A stretch of 64,000 nucleotides of DNA from Fibrobacter sp. UWEL (GCF_900142535.1 NZ_FRBE01000003.1:145360-209359); one strand, 5' to 3'. Shown: positions 1 to 9,437, counted from the stretch's first letter. Notes: a model not told the origin generated them from the letters alone. Program-made: numbers and translations.

Positions 1-416
1 CGGTGTTCTCCGTATTTGACGGCACCAGTGTGATTGGATATTCCGAAAAGGGCTTGCCCATGTCCATCGCAAGAGCATCCGCCATGAGGCTTCCCATTTT
101 CGATCATGAAAATCTGGACAAGGTTAAGGATGTGGCCGCTTTCCTCACGACCATGCGTCAAATGGATAGCGACCTGTACGAAAGAGTTTCTCAGGTGGGC
201 TGGTCCGAAAAGGATAAGGCTTTCGAAGTTTTCTTCAAGGATGCAGGTTATCACGTTCTGTTTGCCGCTTCTAGCTGGACGGAAGACGTGTTTGCCCTGT
301 ACGAATCACTGGGGAAGGGGTTTGGTAAGGACTTAAGATGCGCTGGCGAAGTTGATATGAGGTTTCCGGGCTTCGCCTATGTAAGGAATTATGAAAAGAG
401 GTGTCTCAATGGATGA
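1..416 (+). CDS. ftsQ: FtsQ C-terminal part (truncated by window edge)
   Basis: The frame is open from base 3 to a TGA at 414-416 and has no convincing start, so this is the last ~137 residues of a gene that begins before the window. The residues themselves are weakly diagnostic. The call rests mainly on position: the gene overlaps ftsA by 8 bases and ftsA is followed by ftsZ, the usual ftsQ-ftsA-ftsZ order. FtsQ/DivIB is a bitopic membrane protein of the divisome whose periplasmic part links early and late division proteins; the visible portion would be the periplasmic C-terminal region. Another envelope protein cannot be excluded from this fragment alone. Confidence 0.65.
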   Translation, partial: VFSVFDGTSVIGYSEKGLPMSIARASAMRLPIFDHENLDKVKDVAAFLTTMRQMDSDLYERVSQVGWSEKDKAFEVFFKDAGYHVLFAASSWTEDVFALYESLGKGFGKDLRCAGEVDMRFPGFAYVRNYEKRCLNG

Positions 417-1647
417 TAAACAGACCGTAAAGAAAGACGATTACATCTTTGGTCTCGATATCGGGGCTTCCAAGGTCAACTTGTTTGTTGGCATTTCCGG
501 CGGTGAATCCGTACGCGTGATTGAATGCGGCGATTTCACTCTGGCAAACGCTGACGAATTTGACTCCGTAGTGGAAAAGCTGCAGCAGGCTGTTCACATG
601 CTGGAATCTTCCGCATGTGTGGATGTGCACGACGTGTACGTGGGCATTGCCGGTAAGCATGTGCAGCCCTTTAGCTACAAGGGCCTGATTACGCTGCCTA
701 CAGGTGAAGTTCGCGAAGAAGACATTGCTAGCGTCCAGAAGCAGGCAAGTACGCTTCCTGCTTCCGCAGGCGAAATCATCCATGTGTTCCCGGGTGAATA
801 TACTCTGGACGATGAAGAACATATCCGTAACCCCAAGGGCCGTTCCGGTCGCCGCCTGGGTGTAGAAGTTCAGTTGGTCACCTCCCGACAGAACGCTATG
901 CAGAACCTGGCAAAGTGCGTCAATCGTGCCGGCCTCAATGTGCTGGGCTTTGTGCTGGAACCTCTTGCAGCCGCATGCGCCGTCCTTACAGAAGATGAAC
1001 GTGAATTGGGCGTGGCCCTGGTGGATATTGGTGCAGGCTCTGCAGATATCGCCGTCTTCGTCAACGATTCCGTTCGCTACACCGCATCTCTGGATCTTGC
1101 TGGTAATGTAATCACCAGCGACATTAGCAAGTGCCTGCCGGTACCTATTTCTCTGTCCAAGGCAGAAGAAATCAAGAAGAAGTACGGCACCTGCCTCTTG
1201 AACAATCTTATTGAAGACGAAACCTTCCCGGTTCCCGCTGTAGGTGACCGCGGTGACGTTCCCTGCTCCAAGCAGCTGCTGGCTCGCGTGATTACCGCCC
1301 GCGTCCAGGAAATTTTCCAGCTGTTGGCAAAGGACTTGAAGAAGCATCAGATGGATTCCATCATCAATGGTGGAATTGTCCTGACGGGTGGCTGCTGCAA
1401 CCTGGAAGGCATCGATACTGTTGCTGCCAAGGAATTCGGCAAGCCTGTCCGTATCGGCCGCCCCAAGGGCATGACTGGTATTCAGGAAGCCTTCCAGAAT
1501 CCTTCTTATGCAACGGGCATTGGCCTGCTTCACTATGCCAACAAGCAACATCGTGAAAAGAAGAACAAGGAAACTGGTGCCCAGATCGCGGTTTCCGTCA
1601 AGAAGGGCTTTAAGCGATTCTCTGAATTCCTGAAGACCTACTTCTAA
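409..1647 (+). CDS. ftsA: Cell division protein FtsA
   Basis: Actin-like ATPase that tethers FtsZ filaments to the inner membrane. Of 412 residues, ~14-28 hold the phosphate-1 motif (FGLDIGASKVNLFVG), ~200-215 the phosphate-2 motif (VALVDIGAGSADIAVF) and ~323 the adenosine motif (VLTGGCCNLEGI). The extreme C-terminus (GFKRFSEFLKTYF) looks like the amphipathic membrane-targeting helix of the family. An in-frame ATG lies at 391, but the ATG at 409 is preferred because AAGAGG sits about 8 bases before it; this start overlaps the ftsQ stop, suggesting translational coupling. ftsZ follows after 62 bases. Confidence 0.95.
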   Translation: MDDKQTVKKDDYIFGLDIGASKVNLFVGISGGESVRVIECGDFTLANADEFDSVVEKLQQAVHMLESSACVDVHDVYVGIAGKHVQPFSYKGLITLPTGEVREEDIASVQKQASTLPASAGEIIHVFPGEYTLDDEEHIRNPKGRSGRRLGVEVQLVTSRQNAMQNLAKCVNRAGLNVLGFVLEPLAAACAVLTEDERELGVALVDIGAGSADIAVFVNDSVRYTASLDLAGNVITSDISKCLPVPISLSKAEEIKKKYGTCLLNNLIEDETFPVPAVGDRGDVPCSKQLLARVITARVQEIFQLLAKDLKKHQMDSIINGGIVLTGGCCNLEGIDTVAAKEFGKPVRIGRPKGMTGIQEAFQNPSYATGIGLLHYANKQHREKKNKETGAQIAVSVKKGFKRFSEFLKTYF

Positions 1648-1709
1648 TCACAAACCAAGAGATTTTAAACAACAAACCTACCCACTCAATAAATCAGGGA
1701 GATTAAAAC

Positions 1710-3362
1710 ATGAGTGAATTCGATAACATCAACTTTGAGGCTCAGTCCCGTATCATGGGAGATGACTCCTCTACTCGTAATGCAAAAGTCAAGGTTTTCG
1801 GTGTCGGTGGTGCCGGTGGCAACACTGTGAACCGTATGAAGCAGATGAACATTGACGGCGTTGAATACTATGCTGTCAATACTGACGCTATGGCTTTGGA
1901 CCTGAGCCTCGCTGATCACAAGATCGTGATCGGTGAAAAGACCACCAAGGGTCTGGGCGCTGGCATGGATCCGGATAAGGCTTCCAAGGCTGTTGAAGAA
2001 AACATTGAAGAACTGAAGGAAGCTATGAAGGGCGCCGACATGGTGTTCGTCACCGCCGGTATGGGTGGTGGTACCGGTACTGGTGCAGCTCCTATCGTTG
2101 CAAACGTCGCCCGTGAAATGGGCATCCTGACTGTTGCTGTTGTGACCAAGCCGTTCCGCTTCGAAGGTAACGCTCGTTCTTCTATCGCTCAGTCTGGTAT
2201 CAAGGCTCTCCGCGAATGCGTTGACACCATCATCGTTGTGGAAAACAAGAAGCTTTTGACTCTGCTCCAGAGCTCCAACCAGAAGGCTACTATGGAAGAA
2301 GCCTTCAAGATGGCTGACGAAATCCTGGGTAACGCAGTGCAGAGCATCTGCGGTATCATGTTCCATCATGGCCTGGTCCATGTTGACTTTGCTGATATCC
2401 GTAAGGTTATGCTGAAGGGCGGTAGCGCTCTCATGGGTACCGGTTGTGCTCAGGGCGAAAAGCGCGGTATTGCCGCTGCTGACCTGGCTCTCGCATCCCC
2501 GCTGCTGGAAGACATCAACATCGAAGGCGCATCCGGCGTTCTCATTAACGTTGCTCACGGCGAAAACTACTCCTTGCTGGAACATAGCGATGCTATGGAA
2601 CACATTTATGAAAAGGTGGGTGAAGAAGGCAATCCCAACATCATCATCGGCGACATCACTGTTCCGGAACTGGGTGACAAGGTTTGCATCACCATTATCG
2701 CAACTGGTTGCGGTGGCACTTCCAACGCTCAGCCTGCAGCACCTTCTTTCACTGCCGCTCAGACCATGCAGATGACTGGCTTTGCTCCGAATCCCGTATT
2801 CGGCGCTTCTCAGCCCACCGTTGCTGTTCCCGCTGCAGCTCCCGCTGTTCAGCAGGCTACTCCCCGTCCGACTTCCGTGAACTTCTTTGCTGAAGCCATG
2901 GCTAGCGCAGCTCCTGCCGCAGCACCTGCTGTTGCTCCTGCCGCTGTCGCTCCCGTTGCTCCCGCTGTAGCACCGGCTGCTCCCCAGGTTGCTCCTGAAA
3001 TGTTCACCCGTCGTATGGCTCCTGCTGCCGCTGTTGCTCAGCCCCGTCCTGTAGAAGTTGCTCCGGCAATCGCTACTGTCGCTCCGGCAGTTGCATCTGC
3101 TTTCGCATCTCCTGCATTTGACGCTACTGCAACCGCAGTTGCTGAAGAAGTTATTACTCGTGGTTCCGACACTTCCGAATTCTCCACTGTTGCTGATGAA
3201 GATCGCTATAACGGTGGCTGCGGTGGTTATGAAGAACCGGCTTTCACCCGTAAGCAAGCTTCTATGGAACGCCAGCCGGTTGTCGAAGAATCCCTCAAGG
3301 ATAGCACCCAGGATTACTCCATCCCGGCTTACCTCCGTTCTAACTTCAACGACAACTTCTAA
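1710..3362 (+). CDS. ftsZ: Cell division GTPase FtsZ with long disordered linker
   Basis: Tubulin-like GTPase that forms the division ring. The glycine-rich nucleotide-binding segment (FGVGGAGGNTVNRM) is near residue 30, the tubulin signature GGGTGTGA near 118, and the T7 catalytic loop (HVDFADIR) near 223. The globular part ends near residue 335. About 200 residues of Ala/Pro/Val-rich linker follow, then a conserved C-terminal peptide (YSIPAYLRS) that would bind FtsA. At 550 residues it is much longer than the usual ~380-400, and nearly all the excess is linker. GGGAG about 8 bases upstream supports the start. A terminator at 3492-3529 closes the cluster. Confidence 0.97.
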   Translation: MSEFDNINFEAQSRIMGDDSSTRNAKVKVFGVGGAGGNTVNRMKQMNIDGVEYYAVNTDAMALDLSLADHKIVIGEKTTKGLGAGMDPDKASKAVEENIEELKEAMKGADMVFVTAGMGGGTGTGAAPIVANVAREMGILTVAVVTKPFRFEGNARSSIAQSGIKALRECVDTIIVVENKKLLTLLQSSNQKATMEEAFKMADEILGNAVQSICGIMFHHGLVHVDFADIRKVMLKGGSALMGTGCAQGEKRGIAAADLALASPLLEDINIEGASGVLINVAHGENYSLLEHSDAMEHIYEKVGEEGNPNIIIGDITVPELGDKVCITIIATGCGGTSNAQPAAPSFTAAQTMQMTGFAPNPVFGASQPTVAVPAAAPAVQQATPRPTSVNFFAEAMASAAPAAAPAVAPAAVAPVAPAVAPAAPQVAPEMFTRRMAPAAAVAQPRPVEVAPAIATVAPAVASAFASPAFDATATAVAEEVITRGSDTSEFSTVADEDRYNGGCGGYEEPAFTRKQASMERQPVVEESLKDSTQDYSIPAYLRSNFNDNF

Positions 3363-3398
3363 TTAAAGAATTGATGGGCCGTCAGGCAATGTATTCTG

Positions 3399-3415
3399 CT
3401 ACAAGTCTCTTGTAG
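3399..3415. other. Small hairpin downstream of ftsZ
   Basis: CTACAAG and CTTGTAG form a 7-bp stem with a 3-base loop. No T-tract follows, so it is not itself a terminator. The surrounding 3363-3661 gap also holds a (CA)n run near 3444-3456, another small hairpin (CGAGT/ACTCG, 3465-3478), the terminator at 3492 and GGCTGAT/ATCAGCC at 3589-3606. No gene is visible in the gap. Confidence 0.4.
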
Positions 3416-3491
3416 CGGGGTATGCTTGATGCGCTCCGCCGAAACACACACACACAAGAGTGCGCGAGTGCGTACTCGACACAACACAAAG

Positions 3492-3529
3492 GGATTACCT
3501 GGGTCTCCCTGCCTGGGTAATCCTTTTTT
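3492..3529 (+). terminator. Intrinsic terminator after ftsZ
   Basis: GGATTACC (3492-3499) pairs with GGTAATCC (3516-3523) and is followed directly by a run of Ts. It lies about 130 bases after the ftsZ stop. Confidence 0.8.
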
Positions 3530-3661
3530 ATACCGCGAGCCCACACTGTACGGATGTTTCGTGTGACAGGGCTCGCTCTCGTCGCCACGGCTGATTAAGA
3601 TCAGCCGCTTGCTCCTCACATATTTTGCGCGGGCAGTACGCTTTTTTACTACATTCAGAAT

Positions 3662-5287
3662 ATGGATTTTTTCCCTGGACGTTTTGTTTTATCCCTTGCG
3701 CTTGGAATTTCTGCTGTGTACGCCGCAGAGGTGGTTCCGCCTGAGATTTTTGTGGATAGCACGGTTTCTGTGGAACAGTGGCGTTCATCCTTGTGGAAGG
3801 ATTCGTCAGCCCATAAGGGATACGTTCAGGTGGGTACGGACTTTAACTTTGGCTTTAACGGTGGGCCCACTGCCTCCTATTTCGCGGCGGATACATCGGA
3901 CTGGTTTGGCGGTAATTGGCGTGGACTTCAGATTCCTCTGGAAACGGCCCGCAATTACGAAGATCGCATCGAGCCTTTCTTTACCTTGAGTTTCCGCGCG
4001 GGTTACAAGAATTTCCATTTCTTGATGGAACTGCCTTTGCGGAAAGATCTGGAGGCCTGGTATCAGAGCGGGACGAAAACCAATCTGACTTACAAGCCCA
4101 GCGAATTGGATATTAACGTTCCCTACAACGCTTATGCCCGCTGGAACAATCCCGTAGGCTATGTGCAGATTGGTCGATTTGATGCGGATGTGAAGACCTC
4201 TCCCAACGATGTGTTCATCGGGGGAATTCCTTATCATGATGGAATCCACTGGAAGTTTAATCCTGGAATTTTCCGTTACGACTTCTTGCTCAGTTCCTTG
4301 AACGCCTGGCTTTATGGGGACATTATCAATCACGATACGGGTTGCCCGTACGATGAATACTCCGAGGCATATGCCCAGAAGTGTACCATCATGAATTCCG
4401 AACACATGGTTCCCAATCAGCGTCACAGAACGTATTCCGAGAACGTGAAGAATTTGGTGTTTCATCGTTTTGGAATCGAGACAAATAAGTTCTGGGCCTA
4501 TGTGGTTGAAACCAGCATGATTGGGGGCAAGTCCCTGGAGTTCCGTTCCATCAATCCCTTCATGTACTGGCATGATAATTACGCAACGGGCTATACGTCT
4601 GCGGCAACCTCCCTGGAATTTGGCTACAAGCCTATTCAGGGCGGCAAGTTCTACGGCCAGATGAATATGGAAGACATTAACAGCCCTGTTGGGGAGGATG
4701 ACGATAAGGGAACTTCCCGATCCATCATCAACTATCTGGTGGGCTACTATCAGGAAATTCCTACTGCAAAATACGGAACCTTTACGGGACGTTTCGATGT
4801 GGTCTTGACGGATCCCGCATCCAACAATAGCCGCCTCCCATTGTTGAAGTACACCGGGCGAAAGCTGTATCGCAGTAACTATCGCGAGCAGGATGATTCC
4901 GATTACGCCGATGCTTATTTCGTTGACTATCCGGTGGGCTATCGTCGCGGACCCGACGCTGCAGATATCTGGCTGGATGTGAGCTGGAAATACAAGAATC
5001 GTTCCGTTGACTTAAGCCTTGCCTGGCTCCGTCAGGGAGACAAGGAACTTTATTCCGATTACAATACGGCTTTGGCTACCGAGAATTCCACCTCTGGCGT
5101 GGAAGAGGCCCAGTACGTCTTTGATGTTTTGTATCGTGAAAAGGTCAAGAGCTGGTTTGAATATTATGCCGGCGGTGGTTTCCGCGTGTATGAGAATTTG
5201 GACCACATTAACGGTAACGACGGTGCCGATGGATGGGTCCGTGCGGGCATTAAACTGATCTTCAACCCTGTGGACTATCGTTTCTAG
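3662..5287 (+). CDS. Outer-membrane beta-barrel protein, Wzi/capsule-assembly-like
   Basis: Secreted protein of 541 residues. It begins with a signal peptide (cleavage plausible after ...AVYAA, ~22) and ends in Phe (NPVDYRF), the usual last residue of an outer-membrane barrel. Alternating aromatic/polar strands run through the whole chain. A central segment around residues 185-215 (PNDVFIGGIPYHDG, then a stretch on a barrel-like interior) resembles the Wzi/capsule-assembly barrel family, whose members hold surface polysaccharide at the outer membrane. That family link is from memory and is moderate; the barrel call is firmer. It appears monocistronic, with ftsZ's terminator upstream and purT, with its own promoter motif, downstream. 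Confidence 0.6.
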   Translation: MDFFPGRFVLSLALGISAVYAAEVVPPEIFVDSTVSVEQWRSSLWKDSSAHKGYVQVGTDFNFGFNGGPTASYFAADTSDWFGGNWRGLQIPLETARNYEDRIEPFFTLSFRAGYKNFHFLMELPLRKDLEAWYQSGTKTNLTYKPSELDINVPYNAYARWNNPVGYVQIGRFDADVKTSPNDVFIGGIPYHDGIHWKFNPGIFRYDFLLSSLNAWLYGDIINHDTGCPYDEYSEAYAQKCTIMNSEHMVPNQRHRTYSENVKNLVFHRFGIETNKFWAYVVETSMIGGKSLEFRSINPFMYWHDNYATGYTSAATSLEFGYKPIQGGKFYGQMNMEDINSPVGEDDDKGTSRSIINYLVGYYQEIPTAKYGTFTGRFDVVLTDPASNNSRLPLLKYTGRKLYRSNYREQDDSDYADAYFVDYPVGYRRGPDAADIWLDVSWKYKNRSVDLSLAWLRQGDKELYSDYNTALATENSTSGVEEAQYVFDVLYREKVKSWFEYYAGGGFRVYENLDHINGNDGADGWVRAGIKLIFNPVDYRF

Positions 5288-5342
5288 CAGTTCTTTCCTT
5301 AAGTTCTATCCCCTAGTCCCTAGCCCCTAGCCCCTATTTATC

Positions 5343-5350
5343 TATCTTTG
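5343..5350 (+). promoter_or_regulatory. TAnnTTTG promoter motif of purT
   Basis: TATCTTTG matches the -7 element used by the primary sigma factor of Bacteroidetes. It sits 25 bases before the purT ATG, leaving room for a short leader and the AGGAG ribosome site at 5365-5369. Just upstream (5310-5338) is a short tandem run of CCCTAG(C/T). Confidence 0.5.
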
Positions 5351-5375
5351 TAATATCTTCAAACAGGAGTTATGT

Positions 5376-6560
5376 ATGGCTGAAATTGGTACCCCCCTAA
5401 GCTCTAGTGCAACTAAGGTTCTCTTCTGCGGTGCAGGTGAACTGGGCAAGGAAGTCATTATCGAAATGATGCGCCTTGGCGTAGAAGTGGTTGCCGTGGA
5501 CCGTTATCCCAATGCTCCTGGTATGCAGGTGGCTCACCGTTCCCATGTGATTAACATGCTGGACGGTGCCGAACTCCGCCGCGTAATCGAACTTGAAAAG
5601 CCCGACTACATCGTCCCCGAAGTGGAAGCAATCGCTACCGATACCTTGGTCCAGATGGAATCTGAGGGTTACACTGTTATTCCCACTGCAAAGGCAACTA
5701 AGCTGACCATGAACCGCGAAGGCATTCGCCGTCTGGCCGCCGAAGAACTGGGCATTAAGACTAGCCCCTACAAGTTTGCCGACAATTTCGAAGACTTCAA
5801 GGCCGGCGTCAAGGAAATCGGTATTCCTTGCGTAATCAAGCCTGTGATGAGCTCCTCCGGCCATGGCCAGAGCGTCATCAAGTCCGAAGCAGATATCGAA
5901 AATTCTTGGAACATTTCCCAGAACGAAGGCCGCACCGGTAAGGCAAGCCGCGTGATTATCGAAGGCTTTGTTCCCTTCGACTACGAAATCACCTTGCTCA
6001 CCGTCCGTCACGTTGCTGGCACCAGCTTCCTCGCTCCCATCGGTCACCATCAGGTTGGCGGCGACTACCAGGAATCCTGGCAGCCCCAGCCCATGAAGCC
6101 GGAACTCTTGGAACAGGCCAAGGAAATTGCGAAGAAGGTTACCGACGCTCTTGGTGGCCGCGGTATCTTCGGTGTTGAACTGTTCGTCTGCAAGGACGAA
6201 GTTCTGTTCAGCGAAGTGAGCCCCAGACCTCATGACACTGGCATGGTGACCTTGATTTCTCAGGACCTTTCTGAATTCGCTCTCCACGCACGCGCCATTC
6301 TGGGCCTGCCCATTCCCAACATTGCATTCCACGGCGCCAGCGCCTCCAAGGCAATCGTTGTGGACGGCAACTCCGATCACGTTAAGTTCGGCGGCCTGGA
6401 AGAAGTGCTCGCAGAACCCGACACCGGTCTCCGTCTGTTCGGCAAGCCTGAACTGAAGGGCCACCGCCGTTTGGGCGTTCTTCTGGCTCGCCGCGACACC
6501 GTCGACGAAGCTCTCAAGACCGTCATGGAAATGCGCGAAAAGGTTAAAGTTACTCTATAA
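5376..6560 (+). CDS. purT: Formate-dependent phosphoribosylglycinamide formyltransferase (GAR transformylase 2)
   Basis: ATP-grasp enzyme that makes formyl-GAR from GAR, formate and ATP in purine synthesis, without folate. All 394 residues fit the family length. The N-terminal Rossmann part ([13 protein letters not shown], ~15-27) and the GAR-binding region ([18 protein letters not shown], ~39-56) are typical. The ATP-grasp core includes [17 protein letters not shown] (~150-166) and [16 protein letters not shown] (~277-292). AGGAG lies 6 bases before the ATG. A strong terminator follows. Presence of purT suggests that formate can serve as the C1 donor here. Confidence 0.96.
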   Translation: MAEIGTPLSSSATKVLFCGAGELGKEVIIEMMRLGVEVVAVDRYPNAPGMQVAHRSHVINMLDGAELRRVIELEKPDYIVPEVEAIATDTLVQMESEGYTVIPTAKATKLTMNREGIRRLAAEELGIKTSPYKFADNFEDFKAGVKEIGIPCVIKPVMSSSGHGQSVIKSEADIENSWNISQNEGRTGKASRVIIEGFVPFDYEITLLTVRHVAGTSFLAPIGHHQVGGDYQESWQPQPMKPELLEQAKEIAKKVTDALGGRGIFGVELFVCKDEVLFSEVSPRPHDTGMVTLISQDLSEFALHARAILGLPIPNIAFHGASASKAIVVDGNSDHVKFGGLEEVLAEPDTGLRLFGKPELKGHRRLGVLLARRDTVDEALKTVMEMREKVKVTL

Positions 6561-6568
6561 AGATGCAT

Positions 6569-6596
6569 GGGGGGTTGCCACCCCCCTGGACCCCCC
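6569..6596. repeat. G/C-tract hairpin repeat
   Basis: GGGGGG (6569-6574), loop TTGCCA, CCCCCC (6581-6586), then TGGA and another CCCCCC (6591-6596). It lies directly after purT. It looks like one of several dispersed hairpin families in this genome. No coding role is visible. Confidence 0.5.
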
Positions 6597-6611
6597 ACAA
6601 AAGAATTCAGC

Positions 6612-6645
6612 CGGCCAAGTAGGAATACTTGGCCGTCTTTTTCTT
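6612..6645 (+). terminator. Intrinsic terminator of purT
   Basis: A perfect 10-bp stem (CGGCCAAGTA, 6612-6621, with TACTTGGCCG, 6626-6635) and GGAA tetraloop are followed by a T-rich tract. Confidence 0.9.
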
Positions 6646-6716
6646 TTGTGTTTGAAGGGCGCTGAAGCGCCTCTTCAATTGCTTTAAGATATGGCATCAC
6701 TTTTTTTCAATAAATC

Positions 6717-6793
6717 TTTGAGTAGGAAGCTTGCTTCCACTCAAATAAAAAAGAATGGTCCCAAAGCGTTGCTTTGAGGACCAATTCTTTTTT
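6717..6793. terminator. Bidirectional terminator region between purT and the HD-GYP gene
   Basis: Two hairpins lie back to back. The first pairs TTTGAGT-A-GGAAGC (6717-6730) with GCTTCC-ACTCAAA (6733-6745). The second has AAGAATGGTCC...AAAGC and GCTTT...GGACCAATTCTT arms (6751-6790), flanked by As on the left and Ts on the right. The second therefore works as a terminator on both strands, mainly for the minus-strand HD-GYP gene ending at 6829. Confidence 0.75.
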
Positions 6794-6826
6794 CGGGGTT
6801 CCAAGGGGCGGTAGCCCCTTTGCAAC
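6793..6826. repeat. Dispersed hairpin repeat ending CCCTTTGCAAC (copy 1)
   Basis: GGGGTTCCAAGGGGC...GCCCCTTTGCAAC. Two related copies occur at 20464-20503 and 20528-20570. The inner GGGGC/GCCCC forms a hairpin. All three are in gaps at the 3' ends of minus-strand genes. Confidence 0.55.
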
Positions 6827-6828
6827 AT

Positions 6829-8523
6829 TTATTCCCCGCAGGATTCGTAGTAGGCTTCCAGTTCCTTATGGCAGTTGATGAAGGGCACCTTCAGGGCCGG
6901 GTCAAACTGAGTTCCCATGGCGCTGGTAATGATGTCGAAGGCTTCGGAGTAGGACATCTTTTCCTTGTAGCAGCGACGGCTGACCAGTGCGTCGTAAACG
7001 TCTGCAATAGCCATAATACGTGCTTCAAGGGGAATTTCATTTCCCTTGAGATGATCGGGATAGCCGGAGCCGTCCCAACGTTCGTGATGGTAGTGGGCCA
7101 CGTTTCTTGCGATGTTGACCAGCTGTTCTGATTCCACATCCTTCAGCAGGTTTTCAACGATAACTGCACCCTTTTCGGAGTGAGTCTTCATCACTTCAAA
7201 TTCGCTGGTTTCAAACTTACCGGGCTTACGCAGGATGGCGTCTTCCACGGCAATCTTACCCAGGTCGTGCATGGGAGCTGCCTTGACGACTGCGTTGAAG
7301 AATGCGTTCATGGAGGTGTAGGCCCCACTTTTCTTCATTTCGTTAATGAGAATCTTCACCACATGGCTGGTACGGCGGATGTGACCGCCCGTATTGCTGT
7401 CGCGGCTTTCCACCATATTGGCCATACCCACAATCATCTGTTCCTGGATGTTCTGGATGTGCTCGTCCTTTGTCTGGACGTCATTGGCAAGTTCGCTATT
7501 GTACTTGTCCAGAAGCTTGATGTAACGCTGCATCTTGGTGTCGTCTTCGATACGGAACATGTAACCGCAGACCTTTCCTGCGTGATGCAAGTTTCTCAGA
7601 ACCACCTTGTAATGTTTCTTGCCATACTGGAAGCAGTCTACAAGGCACAGCTCCTGGGGGGAGAACTTTTGGATCAGCTTTAGAAGGATGTTTCCGAACT
7701 CGTCATCCGGAACCTTGGAGTCCACACGATATGTCTTTAAGGTGGGGAAGTGATGCAGGGCGATGTCATTACAACCGATGTAGCAAAGATCCTTGGTGAC
7801 GGACAGGTAGACATTTTCGTTCTGGAATTCCAGGGTGTCGATAATGGTGCTCTGGATGTCGTATTTGCCCAGTCGATGATTGATGGTCAGCAGAACGTAT
7901 TCGATGATCAAGTAAACTGCCGGCATGACCAGCATGTCGTAACCCAGTTCTCTACAGATGAGGAAGGTTCCGATTCCGAAAACGCCAATAGCCACCATGG
8001 AAATGAGGTTCTTGTAGGATACGTTCTTTTTATTGAACAGAGCGTAGAAGAAAATAATGAAGCCCGCCAGCATGTAGGTCCCAAGCATGATATTGTAAAG
8101 AATGTGGGCAGGACCGTATTCCGGCTGGATGTCTGTAATCCCGTTATGGGTAATGAGCTGGGGCATGCCTTTGTAATAGATGTCGTTCCATCCGGTTGTC
8201 AAGGCCAGCAATAGAATGACAATATTAATGATAAAGGGGATGGCCAGGGCTCTCCTGGAAATCTTGAAACCACACAGCTTGAATTCTTCTAGAACGAAAA
8301 GACCGGGAATGAAAATCGCTCCGATGTAGGCAATCTTGTTTGCGAGGACCGCTTCTTCAGGATTTGTGGAGAGCATCAGCGTCAGATGGCCGAAGATACC
8401 TACTGTCATGATGAGGAACATGGTGGCGTAGGCTGATTGCGTGTGTCTAGGATTGTTTCTTAGCAAAATGCCAAGATTCACAATAGAAAGTAATAGAGCT
8501 GCAACCATGTAAGAAACAATCAT
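6829..8523 (-). CDS. Membrane-bound HD-GYP domain protein (likely c-di-GMP phosphodiesterase)
   Basis: A 564-residue sensor. The first ~220 residues contain seven or so membrane helices resembling the 7TM sensor module of some histidine kinases. A PAS-like linker and coiled coil (~250-370) follow. The C-terminal HD-GYP domain has HDLGK (~418) and HHERWDGSGYP (~476-486), with the downstream RIMAIADVYDAL helix intact, so both metal site and GYP signature are present. HD-GYP proteins hydrolyse c-di-GMP; this suggests control of motility, adhesion or surface traits in response to a membrane-sensed signal. The upstream gene on the same strand is rsmE, 75 bases away, probably a separate function. 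Confidence 0.88.
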   Translation of the reverse strand: MIVSYMVAALLLSIVNLGILLRNNPRHTQSAYATMFLIMTVGIFGHLTLMLSTNPEEAVLANKIAYIGAIFIPGLFVLEEFKLCGFKISRRALAIPFIINIVILLLALTTGWNDIYYKGMPQLITHNGITDIQPEYGPAHILYNIMLGTYMLAGFIIFFYALFNKKNVSYKNLISMVAIGVFGIGTFLICRELGYDMLVMPAVYLIIEYVLLTINHRLGKYDIQSTIIDTLEFQNENVYLSVTKDLCYIGCNDIALHHFPTLKTYRVDSKVPDDEFGNILLKLIQKFSPQELCLVDCFQYGKKHYKVVLRNLHHAGKVCGYMFRIEDDTKMQRYIKLLDKYNSELANDVQTKDEHIQNIQEQMIVGMANMVESRDSNTGGHIRRTSHVVKILINEMKKSGAYTSMNAFFNAVVKAAPMHDLGKIAVEDAILRKPGKFETSEFEVMKTHSEKGAVIVENLLKDVESEQLVNIARNVAHYHHERWDGSGYPDHLKGNEIPLEARIMAIADVYDALVSRRCYKEKMSYSEAFDIITSAMGTQFDPALKVPFINCHKELEAYYESCGE

Positions 8524-8598
8524 AATGACCTCATAAACACCTAATCGGAATACTGGAAAAATAAGAAAAAAAATTTGTACTGAATGGAGAGGATCGCC

Positions 8599-9309
8599 TT
8601 AGCACACGATTTTGCCCAAGGCAATGATGGCTGCGGTTCGTGCACGGAGTCTTGTGGGACCCAACTTCATCAGGTGAACCTTGCCGTTCTGGAATTCCTT
8701 GATGGCCTGGATTTCCGCAGGGGAGAAACCACCTTCGGGACCTACTAACAACGTTGTGGGATTTGCCAGGGTTTCGGGGGAGGGGGCGCTTTCGCCATCC
8801 ATGTCGCAAAGGACCAAGTCACCCTTGTAGCTTTTCAGCCAGTCCTTGAATTCTATGGGCCCGTCAATTTGGGTAAGCCAGGGTTTCTTGGATTGTTTTA
8901 GGCTTACAAGACTTTTTAGCTCTGCACGGCGTACCGTCTTTTTCAAGTCGGAATTCTTGGGCTCCTGGGAATAGTCCGTGCGCAGAAAGATAATGCTGTC
9001 AATTTCTGTCTGTGCCGCATGGAATACTACTTCTTCCAGGGCGTCATCCTTCAGGCAGGCGATACCTAGGGATACCTTGGGACGTTCCGTGCTAGGCGTG
9101 ATGACCGTGTCAACCTGGACTTCACATGCCTTGGGGTCTGCTTTCACGATGGTGGCGTCGGCAAAATGTCCTAAACCATCGGAAAGCTGCAATACGTCAC
9201 CTACGGCGGCACGGCATACGCGTACGGCGTGGGTACTTTCATTCTCGTCCAGCGTGATCACGCCTTCGGTAATGAGCGGGCAATAGAAGCGACTATCAGG
9301 AGTTTTCAT
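8599..9309 (-). CDS. rsmE: 16S rRNA (uracil-1498-N3)-methyltransferase RsmE
   Basis: SPOUT-class methyltransferase for m3U1498 in 16S rRNA. The 236 residues start with a PUA-like region (RFYCP...) and end with the trefoil-knot SAM site: LLVGPEGGFSPAEI (~186-199) and the final LRARTAAIIALGKI. The frame stays open 24 codons further upstream, but those residues are low-complexity and not RsmE-like, so the ATG at 9309 (MKTPDSRFYCP) is chosen. A TATCTTGC sequence lies 5 bases before this ATG, close to the TAnnTTTG motif. Confidence 0.93.
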   Translation of the reverse strand: MKTPDSRFYCPLITEGVITLDENESTHAVRVCRAAVGDVLQLSDGLGHFADATIVKADPKACEVQVDTVITPSTERPKVSLGIACLKDDALEEVVFHAAQTEIDSIIFLRTDYSQEPKNSDLKKTVRRAELKSLVSLKQSKKPWLTQIDGPIEFKDWLKSYKGDLVLCDMDGESAPSPETLANPTTLLVGPEGGFSPAEIQAIKEFQNGKVHLMKLGPTRLRARTAAIIALGKIVC

Positions 9310-9437
9310 GTGCTGCAAGATAGTAAAAATGAAATGTGAAGAATGGAGTATGAAGAATGCTAATAATGGCGCCTGCGGCACATTCTATAAAGGGGTATAT
9401 CATCTTTCACCTTTCATCGTTCATTTTTCATTTTTTA

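Noticed and set aside
406..3257. Long open frames on the minus strand opposite ftsA (406-1551) and ftsZ (1686-3257)
   Set aside because: They mirror strong codon bias of the true genes, give Cys/Ser/His-rich products with no family features, and have no ribosome sites.
3444..3456. CA dinucleotide run as a phase-variation switch
   Set aside because: It lies outside any gene and not between plausible promoter elements.
3359..3788. Small overlapping open frames downstream of ftsZ
   Set aside because: They cross the terminator and a CA microsatellite, have Cys/Arg-rich random-looking products and no ribosome sites.
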